Source of the DNA: Rossellomorea aquimaris
GTDB taxonomy: Bacteria; Bacillota; Bacilli; Bacillales; Fictibacillaceae
Length of the DNA: 64,000 bases
Assembly: GCA_020524245.1 (NCBI GenBank)
Contig: JAIVLN010000002.1
Span: forward strand, 310,001 to 374,000
Reading direction: 5' to 3'
A model generated the notes under the pieces. It saw only the letters and a program-made list of their open reading frames with translations. It did no database searches and had not been told where the DNA came from. The translations under genes were made by a program, and so were the position numbers. Positions 51,621 to 60,884 of this stretch are shown here, in pieces. Position 1 is the first letter of the stretch. The number at the start of each line of letters is the position of its first letter.

Positions 51621-52403
51621 TTGAAAAGTGTATCGAGAGTGCCGATGAAGACCATTGACCCAGAAGATATGTATCGTCAGATTGTTGAATACTCCTATGT
51701 AACGACCGTCATCCATGCAGACCATAGAGTTTTATACATAAATCAGACCGGTGCGGATTTCTTGAAAGCACCGAAAGAAGAATTAATCGGTACAAATGTG
51801 CTCGACATTTTTAGAGAAGGACACGATCAGGAGCTCATCAAAGACAGGATTCGTCAAAGCCAGGAGGAAAACATCATAGGAGAACTAATCGATATTGAGA
51901 TTTTCAAATGCGATGGTACTCTTGTTGACGTTGAACTCTACTGTCACCCTGTCATGTTCGGTGAACAATCTGCGATTCATTCCACCATCCGTGACATCAC
52001 ATCTCGAAAAAAGGCTGAAAAACAACTTGAAAAAATATCAACTGAAGTTGTGGAAATATCCTCTCCAATAGTACCAATATCTAAAGGCATTGCCATCATC
52101 CCGCTCATCGGTTACTTCGATCAAGAAAAGGTAGCTCACCTCTTAGACTTCATACCTCATAAGCTTGCAAAGCATCAACTCAAATATCTCATTATCGACT
52201 TCTCAGGAATCTATCAAATGAACAAGGACGTTGTCGCATTCTTGTTCAAGATCAACTCCATTTTGCAACTGCTTGGAATCAATCCTGTTTTGACAGGAAT
52301 CAGGCCAGAGCTAGCCCACAAAGCCGTACAACTAGGAGAAGATATGTCCAGGATACGTACGATCCGCAATGTAAAAGAAGCACTCACCCAGTTACGAGTG
52401 TGA
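51621..52403 (+). CDS. PAS-STAS domain protein (RsbR-like architecture)
   Basis: About 260 residues. A PAS domain (residues 15-125) contains VTTVIHADHRVLYINQTGAD and a PAC-like end RDITSRKKAEKQLEKI. A STAS domain follows (150-260), with PIVPISKGIAIIPLIGYFDQ and LIIDFSGIYQMNKDVVAFLF. The arrangement is that of RsbR-type stressosome or PAS-containing anti-anti-sigma proteins. The Ser/Thr phosphorylated in classic STAS domains is not in its usual place (IDFSGIYQMN). TTG 51621 is preferred, 5 nt after GGGGTG; the frame is open from 51600. No RsbS/RsbT genes flank it. Confidence 0.82.
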   Translation: MKSVSRVPMKTIDPEDMYRQIVEYSYVTTVIHADHRVLYINQTGADFLKAPKEELIGTNVLDIFREGHDQELIKDRIRQSQEENIIGELIDIEIFKCDGTLVDVELYCHPVMFGEQSAIHSTIRDITSRKKAEKQLEKISTEVVEISSPIVPISKGIAIIPLIGYFDQEKVAHLLDFIPHKLAKHQLKYLIIDFSGIYQMNKDVVAFLFKINSILQLLGINPVLTGIRPELAHKAVQLGEDMSRIRTIRNVKEALTQLRV

Positions 52404-52408
52404 AAGAT

Positions 52409-52939
52409 TTAACTCCATATCCGCTTCAATTTCATACCTTCTTTTAACGATAGATGATAGACATCCGGATTGCTGAGTTCTTTCCATTTTTTAAAGCCAT
52501 CAACGTCATCATAATACTGAAGGATCAAAGACATCAGGTTGCCATGGGTGACGATGATGGCATCTTTGTTAGTGCTCTTCAAATCGTCGATGACCGCAAT
52601 CGCCCGATCCGTTGCCTCCTGACTCGACTCTCCACCCTCAAATTTGAGATGCATATCTTCGTAGGACGTCGCGAGTTTGTCCATCCAGTCATCCATTGGT
52701 TGTGAACTCAATGTTCTTTCAGCAAGGCGATCATCGAGTTCCATTTGAACGCCTAACTTGTGCGCAGTGGGTTGGATGGATTGCTGAGCACGTGTGAACG
52801 GGCTCGAAACGATTCGCTCAACCTTTGTATCGGTCAAAAATTCAGCCAAATCCTCTGCCTGTTTAAAACCTTCTTCCGTAAGCGGTGCCTCCGGCGGTTG
52901 TCCCTCCGCCTTACAATGCCTTACGATGTAGAGATTCAT
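52409..52939 (-). CDS. Histidine phosphatase-family protein
   Basis: A 176-residue protein of the phosphoglycerate mutase-like branch. The phosphohistidine motif is LYIVRHCKAEGQ (RHG replaced by RHC) near residue 8, with catalytic SSPFTRAQQS and the second His in IIVTHGNLMS. ATG 52939 follows AGAGAGGAGCAATTAAAC. The RHC variant occurs in this broad family, so activity is not excluded. Convergent with the PAS-STAS gene, which it almost touches; the lipoprotein gene upstream is on the same strand. Confidence 0.88.
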   Translation of the reverse strand: MNLYIVRHCKAEGQPPEAPLTEEGFKQAEDLAEFLTDTKVERIVSSPFTRAQQSIQPTAHKLGVQMELDDRLAERTLSSQPMDDWMDKLATSYEDMHLKFEGGESSQEATDRAIAVIDDLKSTNKDAIIVTHGNLMSLILQYYDDVDGFKKWKELSNPDVYHLSLKEGMKLKRIWS

Positions 52940-52976
52940 GTTTAATTGCTCCTCTCTATTCCAAATTTTTAGCATC

Positions 52977-53357
52977 TTAGTTGTTATGTTTGAGGGTAAA
53001 GGTCTCTGTTTCGTCCTTCCAATTGACCGTTACTTCAATTTCATGGTGATCCATTATATTTGCTCCGTTTGAAGAACCACCACTCGTCTGAAAAACCCCT
53101 CCATCACTAAGTTTAGCACCTGTGCCAGCTGTCCCGCCCACTACATAATCCAAACTATATTCAAAATCTCCGACTGACCCTGGATCGTCTCCATGGTATA
53201 AGAGCGTTATATCGCTAGTTTCATAGTCACTTGTCATCATGAACTTCATTTCAGCAGACCATAACTCTCCTTCTCCTTTAAAGGTCTTATATTCCGTACC
53301 ACACCCGCTTAATACAATAATGAAGCAGAAGAAGATACTCGGCATCCATTTTCCCAA
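52977..53357 (-). CDS. Small lipoprotein, hypothetical
   Basis: About 126 residues. An N-terminal segment (MGKWMPSIFFCFIIVLSGCG) has lipobox VLSGC, predicting lipid anchoring. The mature part is beta-rich and Gly-rich (GEGELWSAEMKFMMTSD, ANIMDHHEIEVTVNWKDETE). TTG 53357 is favoured, 10 nt after AAAGGA; GTG 53366 is in frame but too close. I know similar lipoproteins only as uncharacterised. It could be co-transcribed with the histidine phosphatase 37 bp downstream. Confidence 0.7.
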   Translation of the reverse strand: MGKWMPSIFFCFIIVLSGCGTEYKTFKGEGELWSAEMKFMMTSDYETSDITLLYHGDDPGSVGDFEYSLDYVVGGTAGTGAKLSDGGVFQTSGGSSNGANIMDHHEIEVTVNWKDETETFTLKHNN

Positions 53358-53503
53358 ACAATCCACATCCTTTCCACTTTTTCTATTTTATACCAAATTT
53401 GATTAATTTTTTTGCTTCGTCTGTCATTGACCTTATCAAGGGCTTTTCCTCCATCCACCTTAACCAATATCCCTAAAAGGAATGTTAAGACAAGTTTCCA
53501 ACG

Positions 53504-53538
53504 AAAAAACTCAGCCCCGTTGTTAAGGGCTGAGTTTT
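53504..53538 (-). terminator. Terminator of the SLH-subtilase gene
   Basis: AACTCAGCCC and GGGCTGAGTT form a perfect 10-bp stem around a 9-nt loop; TTTTTT follows on the minus strand. Confidence 0.85.
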
Positions 53539-53550
53539 ACCAGCTATTTA

Positions 53551-56016
53551 TTATTGGTGGTATGCATTGTAGTAGCGGGAGATTGCGACTGCGAAGTCTC
53601 CTCGTTTCACTGTTTCGTTCGGTGCGAAGGTTGCGTGTACCGTCGGCTCATGATCGTAAGGTCCTTGTGTCACGTTGAACTTCGCGTTCAAGATGTTCAA
53701 GTCCAAAGCAAGCTGTACATAGCCTTTCAATTCTGCTGGGATGTCCGCCTGGTCTTCAATCAACAAGCGCTCATCACCGTATTGGACGGTTACATCTCCT
53801 TCATGTGCTTGAGCCTGATCCTGCAATCCTAAGCTTTGAACAAGGGAGTATGCGACTTCAGCTTTTGAAACCGTTCCATCCGGATTGAATGTTCCATCAG
53901 CTGCGGGCTTCATGACAGCATCTGTCTTGTACGTTTCCCCTTTGAATGCTGCTCCTTTTGTTGCAACAGAGGATACGAAAGGTAAGTCTGCCGCTTTTAC
54001 ATCTGAAAAATCGGCTGATAGCTGCTGACGGACTTCCGCGCCCATCACTAAGTACTTCGCCATATCTTTACGCAACAGGTTTGCGTCAGGCTTGTATGTG
54101 CCATCTGAAAAACCGTCTACTAATCTTTCGCTGACAGCTGTCTTGATGGCCGCTGCTGCTGGATGGCCTTCAATATCACTTAAGCCTGTAAAACCACTGA
54201 CCGATTTGTACGTGAGTGTTCCTTTTACATTTTCAGGTGCAGCTGTTCCGTTCGGATTTTCTTCAGCCCCACGCAAGCCCCGGATTTCTGCTTTCCACGT
54301 CCCTGCCATCGGTGCGTTCACCGAAACCGTACGATCCGTGTAAAGCGTGAACAACAGGCTGATTCCTGAACTGTATTCCGTTCCATCGGGTGCAATCAAG
54401 ACGAGGTTGATCGGGTTTCCTGTCTCTTCAAGGATTCCTTTGCCGTTCACTTTTGCCACTAAGCTCGACAATCCTTCTTCTACTGTGAACTCGTGCTGGT
54501 TGTCAGAAACGAGCGTTGCAGGATTGTAGTCTACCGAAAACTCTTCACGTTCTGCACTGGAATCGACCGAGCTGTTGAATGCCTGATTCAAATTCGTCGT
54601 TGCACCATATTGCGTACCGAACATCGCTGCGTCCAATGCATTATATGCGTTCACATAACCTGCTCCGACTTCCCAAGGCTCATAGCCTGGCATGTTGGTC
54701 GCTGTATCTTGTAAAATTGTCTTGATTTCATCAGGGGTCAAGTTCGGATTCGCTTCGAGCATCAATGCGACGACACCTGCAACGTGCGGAGTTGCCATAG
54801 ATGTACCGCTCATCAACGTATAGTAAGGTAAGTAAGCTGTTTCGATCTGTTCAGCATCGTCCGTTACCGCTAGAGAAGAAACAGGTGCGATGACGCGTGT
54901 TGAGATGATGTCAACGCCTGGTGCTGTGACCGTCGGGCGGTCGACCCATGTCCACTCTTCTCCGTCCATCGTGAATGTTCCACCGACACCTTTCGTTCCA
55001 CGGGATGAGAAGTCAGCGAGTGAGCCGTCTTTCACACCGGCTGCGACCGAAATGACCCACGGTGCTTTTGCATATGGATTGTGTGTATCTTCGCCTGGTC
55101 CTTCATTTCCTGCAGCGAAAAGGGTTGTGATGCCCTGGTCGTATGCTTCTTTACTTGCTACGTTCACCGGGTGGTTCGGATCAAAATCACCTGAAGATCC
55201 CCAGGAGTTCGTGATGAGTCCGATGTTGTACTTTTCCTTATGTGTGATCGCATAGTCGAAACCACCGATTCCATCAAGGACGAACAATGCGCCACCTGTT
55301 CCGTAACCAATCATGTCTGCCCCTGGTGCTGCGCCTTCATACTTTCCACCAGACATAGCACCCGTTCCACCGACTGTACCAGCTACGTGCGTTCCGTGTC
55401 CTGAGTTCGTGTCCGTATTTGGCACGTCTTCGGTGTAAGTGATTGGGATGACACCAGAGACGAGGCTGTTCAAGTTCGTGCTTCCGAGTACGTTTTGCAC
55501 GAGGTTTTTACCAAGCTCATGGTCTTTGTGTGTGCCGTCCACTCCGCTGTCGTTCACGACGACTCCGACGCCTTTACCGGATACCGGCATTCCACCGTTT
55601 TCCTTTGTCATCCTCGCATCTGTACGTGCTTTGTCAACGCCAGTGAGTAGTGTGGAGTCCGCGTTGAAATACTTTACTTTTTCATTCAAGTAGAGGGATC
55701 TGACTCCCGGGTTCGATGCTAGGGCATCAACTTGGGCTTTCGTTGCGAGAACACCCGCGATCGGCAATGCGTTCATCGAAATCCCCTTCGTCACCCCTAC
55801 ATCTTTTAAAAGTTCCAGTTGAGCTGCCGTCGGTTTCCCGTCGCCTTTGAAGGTGACGATGACCTGTACCGCGCCCGTCGTGTTCGCTAATTTTTCAGTG
55901 AGCAATGGATCGATGCTTGCTCCGGATTGTGCGTTCGCGTTCGGCACGCTTGTGAAAAGAAGCGGCACGATGAGCGCCATCGCCATCAAAACAGAAAAAA
56001 TCTTCTTCATGATCAT
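53551..56016 (-). CDS. Subtilase (S8) with C-terminal SLH domains
   Basis: An 821-residue protein. A signal peptide (MKKIFSVLMAMALIVPLLF ... NANA) is followed by an inhibitor-like propeptide. S8 catalytic motifs are VVNDSGVDGTHKDHELG (Asp), NSGHGTHVAGTVGG (His) and LMSGTSMATPHVAGVV (Ser), with a large insertion before the last. A beta domain (about 490-610) leads to three SLH repeats (DIEGHPAAAAIKTAVSERLV, GFSDGTYKPDANLLRKDMAK; DGTVSKAEVAYSLVQ; NETVKRGDFAVAISRYY), which anchor to secondary wall polymer. It is therefore an extracellular, cell-surface protease. GGGGAGGATTT precedes ATG. Confidence 0.93.
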   Translation of the reverse strand: MIMKKIFSVLMAMALIVPLLFTSVPNANAQSGASIDPLLTEKLANTTGAVQVIVTFKGDGKPTAAQLELLKDVGVTKGISMNALPIAGVLATKAQVDALASNPGVRSLYLNEKVKYFNADSTLLTGVDKARTDARMTKENGGMPVSGKGVGVVVNDSGVDGTHKDHELGKNLVQNVLGSTNLNSLVSGVIPITYTEDVPNTDTNSGHGTHVAGTVGGTGAMSGGKYEGAAPGADMIGYGTGGALFVLDGIGGFDYAITHKEKYNIGLITNSWGSSGDFDPNHPVNVASKEAYDQGITTLFAAGNEGPGEDTHNPYAKAPWVISVAAGVKDGSLADFSSRGTKGVGGTFTMDGEEWTWVDRPTVTAPGVDIISTRVIAPVSSLAVTDDAEQIETAYLPYYTLMSGTSMATPHVAGVVALMLEANPNLTPDEIKTILQDTATNMPGYEPWEVGAGYVNAYNALDAAMFGTQYGATTNLNQAFNSSVDSSAEREEFSVDYNPATLVSDNQHEFTVEEGLSSLVAKVNGKGILEETGNPINLVLIAPDGTEYSSGISLLFTLYTDRTVSVNAPMAGTWKAEIRGLRGAEENPNGTAAPENVKGTLTYKSVSGFTGLSDIEGHPAAAAIKTAVSERLVDGFSDGTYKPDANLLRKDMAKYLVMGAEVRQQLSADFSDVKAADLPFVSSVATKGAAFKGETYKTDAVMKPAADGTFNPDGTVSKAEVAYSLVQSLGLQDQAQAHEGDVTVQYGDERLLIEDQADIPAELKGYVQLALDLNILNAKFNVTQGPYDHEPTVHATFAPNETVKRGDFAVAISRYYNAYHQ

Positions 56017-56230
56017 AAATCCTCCCCGTCAGAATATTGTAAAAGTTATCTATCTCTATTATCCGTGTCGGCGGGGATTCTGACTATTACGCGAATGGCG
56101 TATTCTTTTTTGCATAAGCACTACCCGGGGTCGTACAAAAGTTATAGTCTGTCCTATATTTAGTGAGTCGGTATCGGTCCTTTGCTCATACGACCCGTCG
56201 GGAATCATAGCCTTTGGATCACAATAAAAA

Positions 56231-58051
56231 GGGGCTGACTCAAAACATCAGTGAAAACTGATGTAAGGGTCAGCCTTGTTTTATTTTTACATAATTTTTG
56301 AATATTTTGGTGTATGAGAGACGGATTCCGTCTCTTATACTGTTTCTATTTGTTTTCCTTGTAGAAGGTTTTTCATCTTTTTGAGATTGTGCCCAATACT
56401 AACTAGACCCCATTCGACGCTAACTTTCGAGAGGCCTCTTAAATGGAAACGTTGAAAACCCTGGTTATGTTTGGTGTTACCAAACGCAGTCTCAACGTCA
56501 ATTTTCCTTTGACTGTATTTATCTTTTCCTTCTTTCGAATGGAGCCGTTCGCGAATTCCTTCTCGCTGTTGAACGTTCTTTAAGGAAATGTAAATCGATT
56601 TTTTCTCTCTACCTTTTGCACATTTTTCTTGGAATGGACAGCCTATACATTCGGTACATTGATAGGTACGCTTTATCGATTCATATCCGGATTCAGAAGT
56701 ACGTTTACGTTCACCTTTTAAGGTCAACTTCTTATGATTCGCACAAGTAAACTCATCCAGCTCTTCATCATACTCCATATTTTCAAAGTGGCCGATTTCC
56801 TTTTTCCATTTCTTCGATTTTTCTTTCTCAAAAGTGTTAAAAGGAACATATGCCGTCATATTGTTCTCTTCAAGATGTGAATAGTTTTCTTCACTTCCAT
56901 AAGCCGAATCTGCAATGACATTAAAAGGCAAGGGGCGATAGGACTTAAGAAAATCTAGGTGGGGAATCAGACATTTCGGATCTCCGGCACGCTGATGGAT
57001 ACTGAAACCTGTTATGAACTGATTTTCTGTTCCGATTTGAATATTATATCCAGCTTTTAATTGTCCGTTTTTCATATGGTCATCTTTCATACGCATGAAC
57101 GTGGCATCCTGATCGGTCTTGGAATAACTGTTACGTCCGTTGGCGATCTCCCTTTGTTGATCATACTTTTGTTTTCTTGGAAGTAGGTCTTTTTCTATTT
57201 GTTTCTTCGCTTTTTTGACCGTACGGTCATTCGGGTTCTCTTCAAGATGCTTGTCCAGTTTCTTGATGGTATTATGTATTTCTTCTACTGTAACGGGCTT
57301 CTCTTGTAAGTTTTCTTGAAGGCTCGATTGGTCATCCTTAAGTTCTCCTTCGAGTAATCGTTCGATGTCGAAGACAATCTTACGAAACTTATCATCTAGT
57401 TTATCACTAAAACGTTTGGTCGACTTCAACCAAACAAATGTGTACTTATTCGCATTTGCTTCTACCTTAGTACCATCCAGATAGTAATCTTCTAATGTAA
57501 TGAAACCTTTATGATGGAGAAGTTCAACGATGGAAAAGAAGACATCGTAAATAATAGGCTTCATACGTTCAGATCGGAAGCGATTAATCGTTCGAAAGTC
57601 CGGTTTTTGATGGTTACTGAGCCACATAAAATAGATATTTTCATGGAGGGCTTTTTCGATTTTGCGCCCTGAGTAAATTTTTTCGGCATAGGCATATACA
57701 AGGATCTTTAACATCATTTTAGGATGGTAACTACTTCGGCCTCCACCTTTATACTCTTGGAGAAGGATACTTTCGTCCAGGTTTTCAACTGCTTGGTGAA
57801 CAACACGCGCGAGGTGGTGAGGAGGAACTTCCATTTCTAAATCCATTGGTAGGATCAATTGGTCCATGTTATAATCAATGAAAGAAATATGATCATGTTT
57901 CATAAAAGAATCGTCCTTTCTGTGATTGTTGTGTGGTAACTCCAATTATACAGAAAACAGGGCGATTCTTTTATGGTTTCAGGAGAAAATAGACCAAAAG
58001 TAGAGGGGCTGACATCAGAAGGACGAATTAACGTCCTTTTGAGTCAGCCCC
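56231..58051 (-). mobile_element. IS1182-family insertion sequence, complete (1821 bp)
   Basis: Perfect 15-bp terminal inverted repeats GGGGCTGACTCAAAA at 56231-56245 and, inverted, 58037-58051. The single transposase gene is on the minus strand. A hairpin (CATCAGT ... ACTGATG) lies just inside the left end. I find no target-site duplication. Inverted copies of GCTCATACG/CGTATGAGC sit about 50 bp left and 16 bp right of the element, so it may have entered a dyad, but this is uncertain. Confidence 0.88.
56335..57903 (-). CDS. IS1182-family transposase
   Basis: A 522-residue DDE transposase. The N-terminal part (ENLDESILLQEYKGGGRSSY, HPKMMLKILVYAYAEKIYSG) is the IS1182 N-terminal domain. Catalytic acids lie in DYYLDGTKVEANANKY, NVIADSAYGSEENY and the C-terminal RKIDVETAFGNTKHNQGF. 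A zinc-ribbon-like CTECIGCPFQEKCAKG stretch precedes the end. ATG 57903 follows AGGACGATTCTTTT; the frame is open upstream. No disruptions, so probably active. Confidence 0.94.
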   Translation of the reverse strand: MKHDHISFIDYNMDQLILPMDLEMEVPPHHLARVVHQAVENLDESILLQEYKGGGRSSYHPKMMLKILVYAYAEKIYSGRKIEKALHENIYFMWLSNHQKPDFRTINRFRSERMKPIIYDVFFSIVELLHHKGFITLEDYYLDGTKVEANANKYTFVWLKSTKRFSDKLDDKFRKIVFDIERLLEGELKDDQSSLQENLQEKPVTVEEIHNTIKKLDKHLEENPNDRTVKKAKKQIEKDLLPRKQKYDQQREIANGRNSYSKTDQDATFMRMKDDHMKNGQLKAGYNIQIGTENQFITGFSIHQRAGDPKCLIPHLDFLKSYRPLPFNVIADSAYGSEENYSHLEENNMTAYVPFNTFEKEKSKKWKKEIGHFENMEYDEELDEFTCANHKKLTLKGERKRTSESGYESIKRTYQCTECIGCPFQEKCAKGREKKSIYISLKNVQQREGIRERLHSKEGKDKYSQRKIDVETAFGNTKHNQGFQRFHLRGLSKVSVEWGLVSIGHNLKKMKNLLQGKQIETV

Positions 58052-58093
58052 GTTCATTTTTTCCGTTTTCGTATGAGCCACACATACTAATTA

Positions 58094-58732
58094 TTATGGC
58101 AATGGTACGAGCTGATTTTGGACCGCGTAGATGACGGCTTGGGATCGGCTTTTCACGTTGATCTTTTTGAAAATTTTGCTGACGTGGATCTTGACCGTCT
58201 TATCACTGATAAAAAGACGTTCACCGATTTCTTTGTTGCTCAAGCCTTCGACCAGACAGAGCAGCACTTCTTTCTCCCGTTCGGTCAAATCGTTTTTATC
58301 CGTCGAATCATTCTTCTGATTATAAAACCCTAAAAGCTTTTTCGTCAGGGAAGGGTCGATGACGGACTCCCCTTTGGCGACTGTGCGGATCGCTTCCACG
58401 ACTTGGACGGATGGAGCATCCTTGAGCAAATATCCGTCCGCTCCTTCCCGAATGGCTGCCATGAAATACTCATCCATACTGTGCATTGTCAAAATCAGCA
58501 CTTTAATATCCGGATAGTCCCTCTTCAAGATGGCGGTCAGTTCCACCCCATTTTTATCAGGCAAATTAATATCAAGCAATACGACATCCGGGTTCATCTC
58601 TTCGATGGATTCCAGTGCTTCGTTTCCACTGACGGCTTCCCCCACGACATGGATATCATCTTCCATTTCAAAGATATTCGACAATCCGTCCCTTAACACG
58701 GCATGATCATCCACTAGCATGACGTTGATCAT
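58094..58732 (-). CDS. NarL/LuxR-family response regulator
   Basis: A 212-residue two-domain regulator. The receiver domain has acidic pocket [14 protein letters not shown] and phospho-acceptor Asp in [14 protein letters not shown] (near residue 54), with Lys in GYLLKDA. The C-terminal HTH is the GerE/LuxR type: [20 protein letters not shown] and [20 protein letters not shown]. It overlaps the 3' end of the histidine kinase gene by 26 bp, so the pair forms one two-component system. The IS1182-family element lies just downstream. Target genes are unknown. Confidence 0.93.
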   Translation of the reverse strand: MINVMLVDDHAVLRDGLSNIFEMEDDIHVVGEAVSGNEALESIEEMNPDVVLLDINLPDKNGVELTAILKRDYPDIKVLILTMHSMDEYFMAAIREGADGYLLKDAPSVQVVEAIRTVAKGESVIDPSLTKKLLGFYNQKNDSTDKNDLTEREKEVLLCLVEGLSNKEIGERLFISDKTVKIHVSKIFKKINVKSRSQAVIYAVQNQLVPLP

Positions 58733-60551
58733 CGCCCATTCCTCCTTCCATCCCTAGCTTCGGTACAGTCAGGTTGATTTCTGTACCTTTTCCTTCTTTA
58801 CTATCGATCTGTAACACCGCTTCAATTTTCTCTGCTTGTTCGTTCATGCTCAGTATGCCGAAGTGTGGATCATTCTTCGCCTTGATCATGGCATCGAGCA
58901 ATGAGAATCCTACCCCATTATCAGAAACTCTCAATAGAACATGTTCTTTCTGATAGCTGAGCAGCACATCCACTTTGGAGGCTTGCGCGTGCTTGACGAT
59001 GTTCTGGACACTTTCCTGGAAAATATCAAACATCACTTTTTCGACCATAGAACTCAGGTACACCGGTCGGCCGCGTTCTTCAAACGATATATTGAGTCCC
59101 GACTCTTTCTTGATGACGTCGATCCGTTTCATGACCGCTTGCTTCAAGCCGACACGTTCCGTTTCATACGGACGTAGCGCGTAAATGGATTCGCGGATCT
59201 CCTTCAAACTTAGGCGGAGCTTGTCCAAACTGTCGGTCACGAGCTTGTGTGCTTCCGGCGGCTTTTGGTAAAACTTCCGGTCCGCCGTTTCCAGTTTCAT
59301 GACTGCACCTGCAAGTGATTGCGCAACTCCGTCATGGATTTCACGTGCGATCCGGTTCCGCTCCTCGAGCACCGTCCTCTTTTCCTGTTCAGAGATGAGG
59401 CTCCTCGTCTTGATGACGACCGCGAGCTGATTTGCGAGAGTCGCCACAGACTGAATCTCTTCAGGACGGAAACTGTTGCTTCGACTTTTCGCGACGGCAA
59501 ACACTCCAAGCATGTTATCTTCGAGTATGATCGGAGCGTAAACGATCGAGCGAAGTCCGTTGTGGAAGCAGGTCGGTGTGACCCCAGGGTCTTTTCTCCG
59601 GTCATGGATAATGGTCAGTTCTTTGATGTGCTCGAGCTGAAAGAGTTCATCTCGATCCTGGCACGATTCCTTTTTGACCTGCCCATTTTGGAAACGGACC
59701 TTCCAGTTCCCATTTTCATTGACCCATAAAATACTCGCATCGGCATCGACGAAACTGTTCAAGCTGGATCGGATGGATTCAATCCATTGTTTCGATGGCA
59801 GCCATCTGTTCAACTCTGTCGAGATGTCGAATAATGCGTTCAAGCGATTCCTTTCTGTCTCAAGTCGTACAATGATGGAACTGAGCAAGGCAAGTCCGAC
59901 GAGCGGCGAGAAGAAGAAGAAGTAAGCGAAAACATCAATGACTCCCCGGTTTTGATTCCCTAAGTAAAACATGATCCCAAGATAAATGACGGAGATAAAA
60001 GCACTGATCGACTCTGTGGTCAGCTTCTTTTTCCAAATGGCAAAAGTATAGGGTTGCGGACGAATCAACAGTACGATATCGACAAGAATGTTATTAACGA
60101 TGTAAAACAACGCCGTCGTTACGAGCATCGGCACAATCATCCAAGGTACCATCGCTTCTCCTAGGATGAGTCTGGCAATCGCTTCACCTAATACAAAGCT
60201 GAGCACGAGTAGGGCTGGATTGAAAAACAGGATCCTTAATGGTCTTCTCTGGATGAAATTGACGATGAAAACGACGATTCCGTAGATGAAAACCAACCAG
60301 GGCAATCCATATACGAGATAGATCGTAAATACGATCGGATAGCTGAGTGAACTGTGTCCTTTCCAAACCGCCATCGGGAAAAATTCGGTTATGAAAAGGA
60401 AGAGGATGAATAATAGCAAGACAATTGCGTTTTCCGGTATAGAAAGATTGAAGGCTGCGATCAGGATAGATACCCATCCAGCAATGGATATGAATGATAA
60501 ATACAAGTTCGATAATTTATCTTTCTTCTGAAGTTGTGACTCTTGTCCCAT
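58707..60551 (-). CDS. Membrane-bound GAF sensor histidine kinase (HisKA_3 type)
   Basis: A 614-residue protein. Residues about 20-240 have seven or eight hydrophobic helices ([40 protein letters not shown]). A GAF domain (about 255-395) holds [20 protein letters not shown]. The HisKA_3 dimerisation box has the phospho-His in [20 protein letters not shown], and the HATPase domain contains [30 protein letters not shown] and [11 protein letters not shown]. This is the NarX/LiaS-DesK type pairing with NarL-type regulators. GGGGAGGGAGAA precedes ATG. The signal is not evident. Confidence 0.92.
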   Translation of the reverse strand: MGQESQLQKKDKLSNLYLSFISIAGWVSILIAAFNLSIPENAIVLLLFILFLFITEFFPMAVWKGHSSLSYPIVFTIYLVYGLPWLVFIYGIVVFIVNFIQRRPLRILFFNPALLVLSFVLGEAIARLILGEAMVPWMIVPMLVTTALFYIVNNILVDIVLLIRPQPYTFAIWKKKLTTESISAFISVIYLGIMFYLGNQNRGVIDVFAYFFFFSPLVGLALLSSIIVRLETERNRLNALFDISTELNRWLPSKQWIESIRSSLNSFVDADASILWVNENGNWKVRFQNGQVKKESCQDRDELFQLEHIKELTIIHDRRKDPGVTPTCFHNGLRSIVYAPIILEDNMLGVFAVAKSRSNSFRPEEIQSVATLANQLAVVIKTRSLISEQEKRTVLEERNRIAREIHDGVAQSLAGAVMKLETADRKFYQKPPEAHKLVTDSLDKLRLSLKEIRESIYALRPYETERVGLKQAVMKRIDVIKKESGLNISFEERGRPVYLSSMVEKVMFDIFQESVQNIVKHAQASKVDVLLSYQKEHVLLRVSDNGVGFSLLDAMIKAKNDPHFGILSMNEQAEKIEAVLQIDSKEGKGTEINLTVPKLGMEGGMGDDQRHASG

Positions 60552-60884
60552 TTCTCCCTCCCCATTCTATCGAAATTTTCTGTTAATAATAGTTTACCTT
60601 GAAACGTCGAATTAATAAAGAACTCTTATTTTCCAAGTAAAAAGACAAAAATAATACCGGAACTGGTCGAATGGAAAGCCACTAACCAATTCCGGCACGT
60701 CTCCTACCGTATATGTAGGATTCGTTTGTATTCCATTATGGCAAACATATTGCTCTGAACCAATTCCCCTAAAGATATATTTCCCTTAGTACATTGGTTG
60801 TACTATGTCTGAAAAATAACGGGAAGGATATTTTATTCCGATCATAAATACATATGAATGGAGGACATTTTGTGAGGTGATGAC
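60552..60884. other. 333-bp intergenic region between the kinase and peroxiredoxin genes
   Basis: It holds a dyad at 60657-60695 (CCGGAACTGGT / ACCAATTCCGG), which is terminator-like only on the minus strand, where TATTATTTTT follows; no upstream minus-strand gene is visible, so an antisense or small RNA is possible. A 7-bp dyad TAGTACA-N5-TGTACTA at 60787-60805 lies 80 bp before the peroxiredoxin start and may be an operator. No coding frame was credible. Confidence 0.5.

Noticed and set aside
56181-58075. Target-site duplication around the IS1182-family element
   Set aside because: No direct repeat could be found; only inverted GCTCATACG/CGTATGAGC lie outside the ends.
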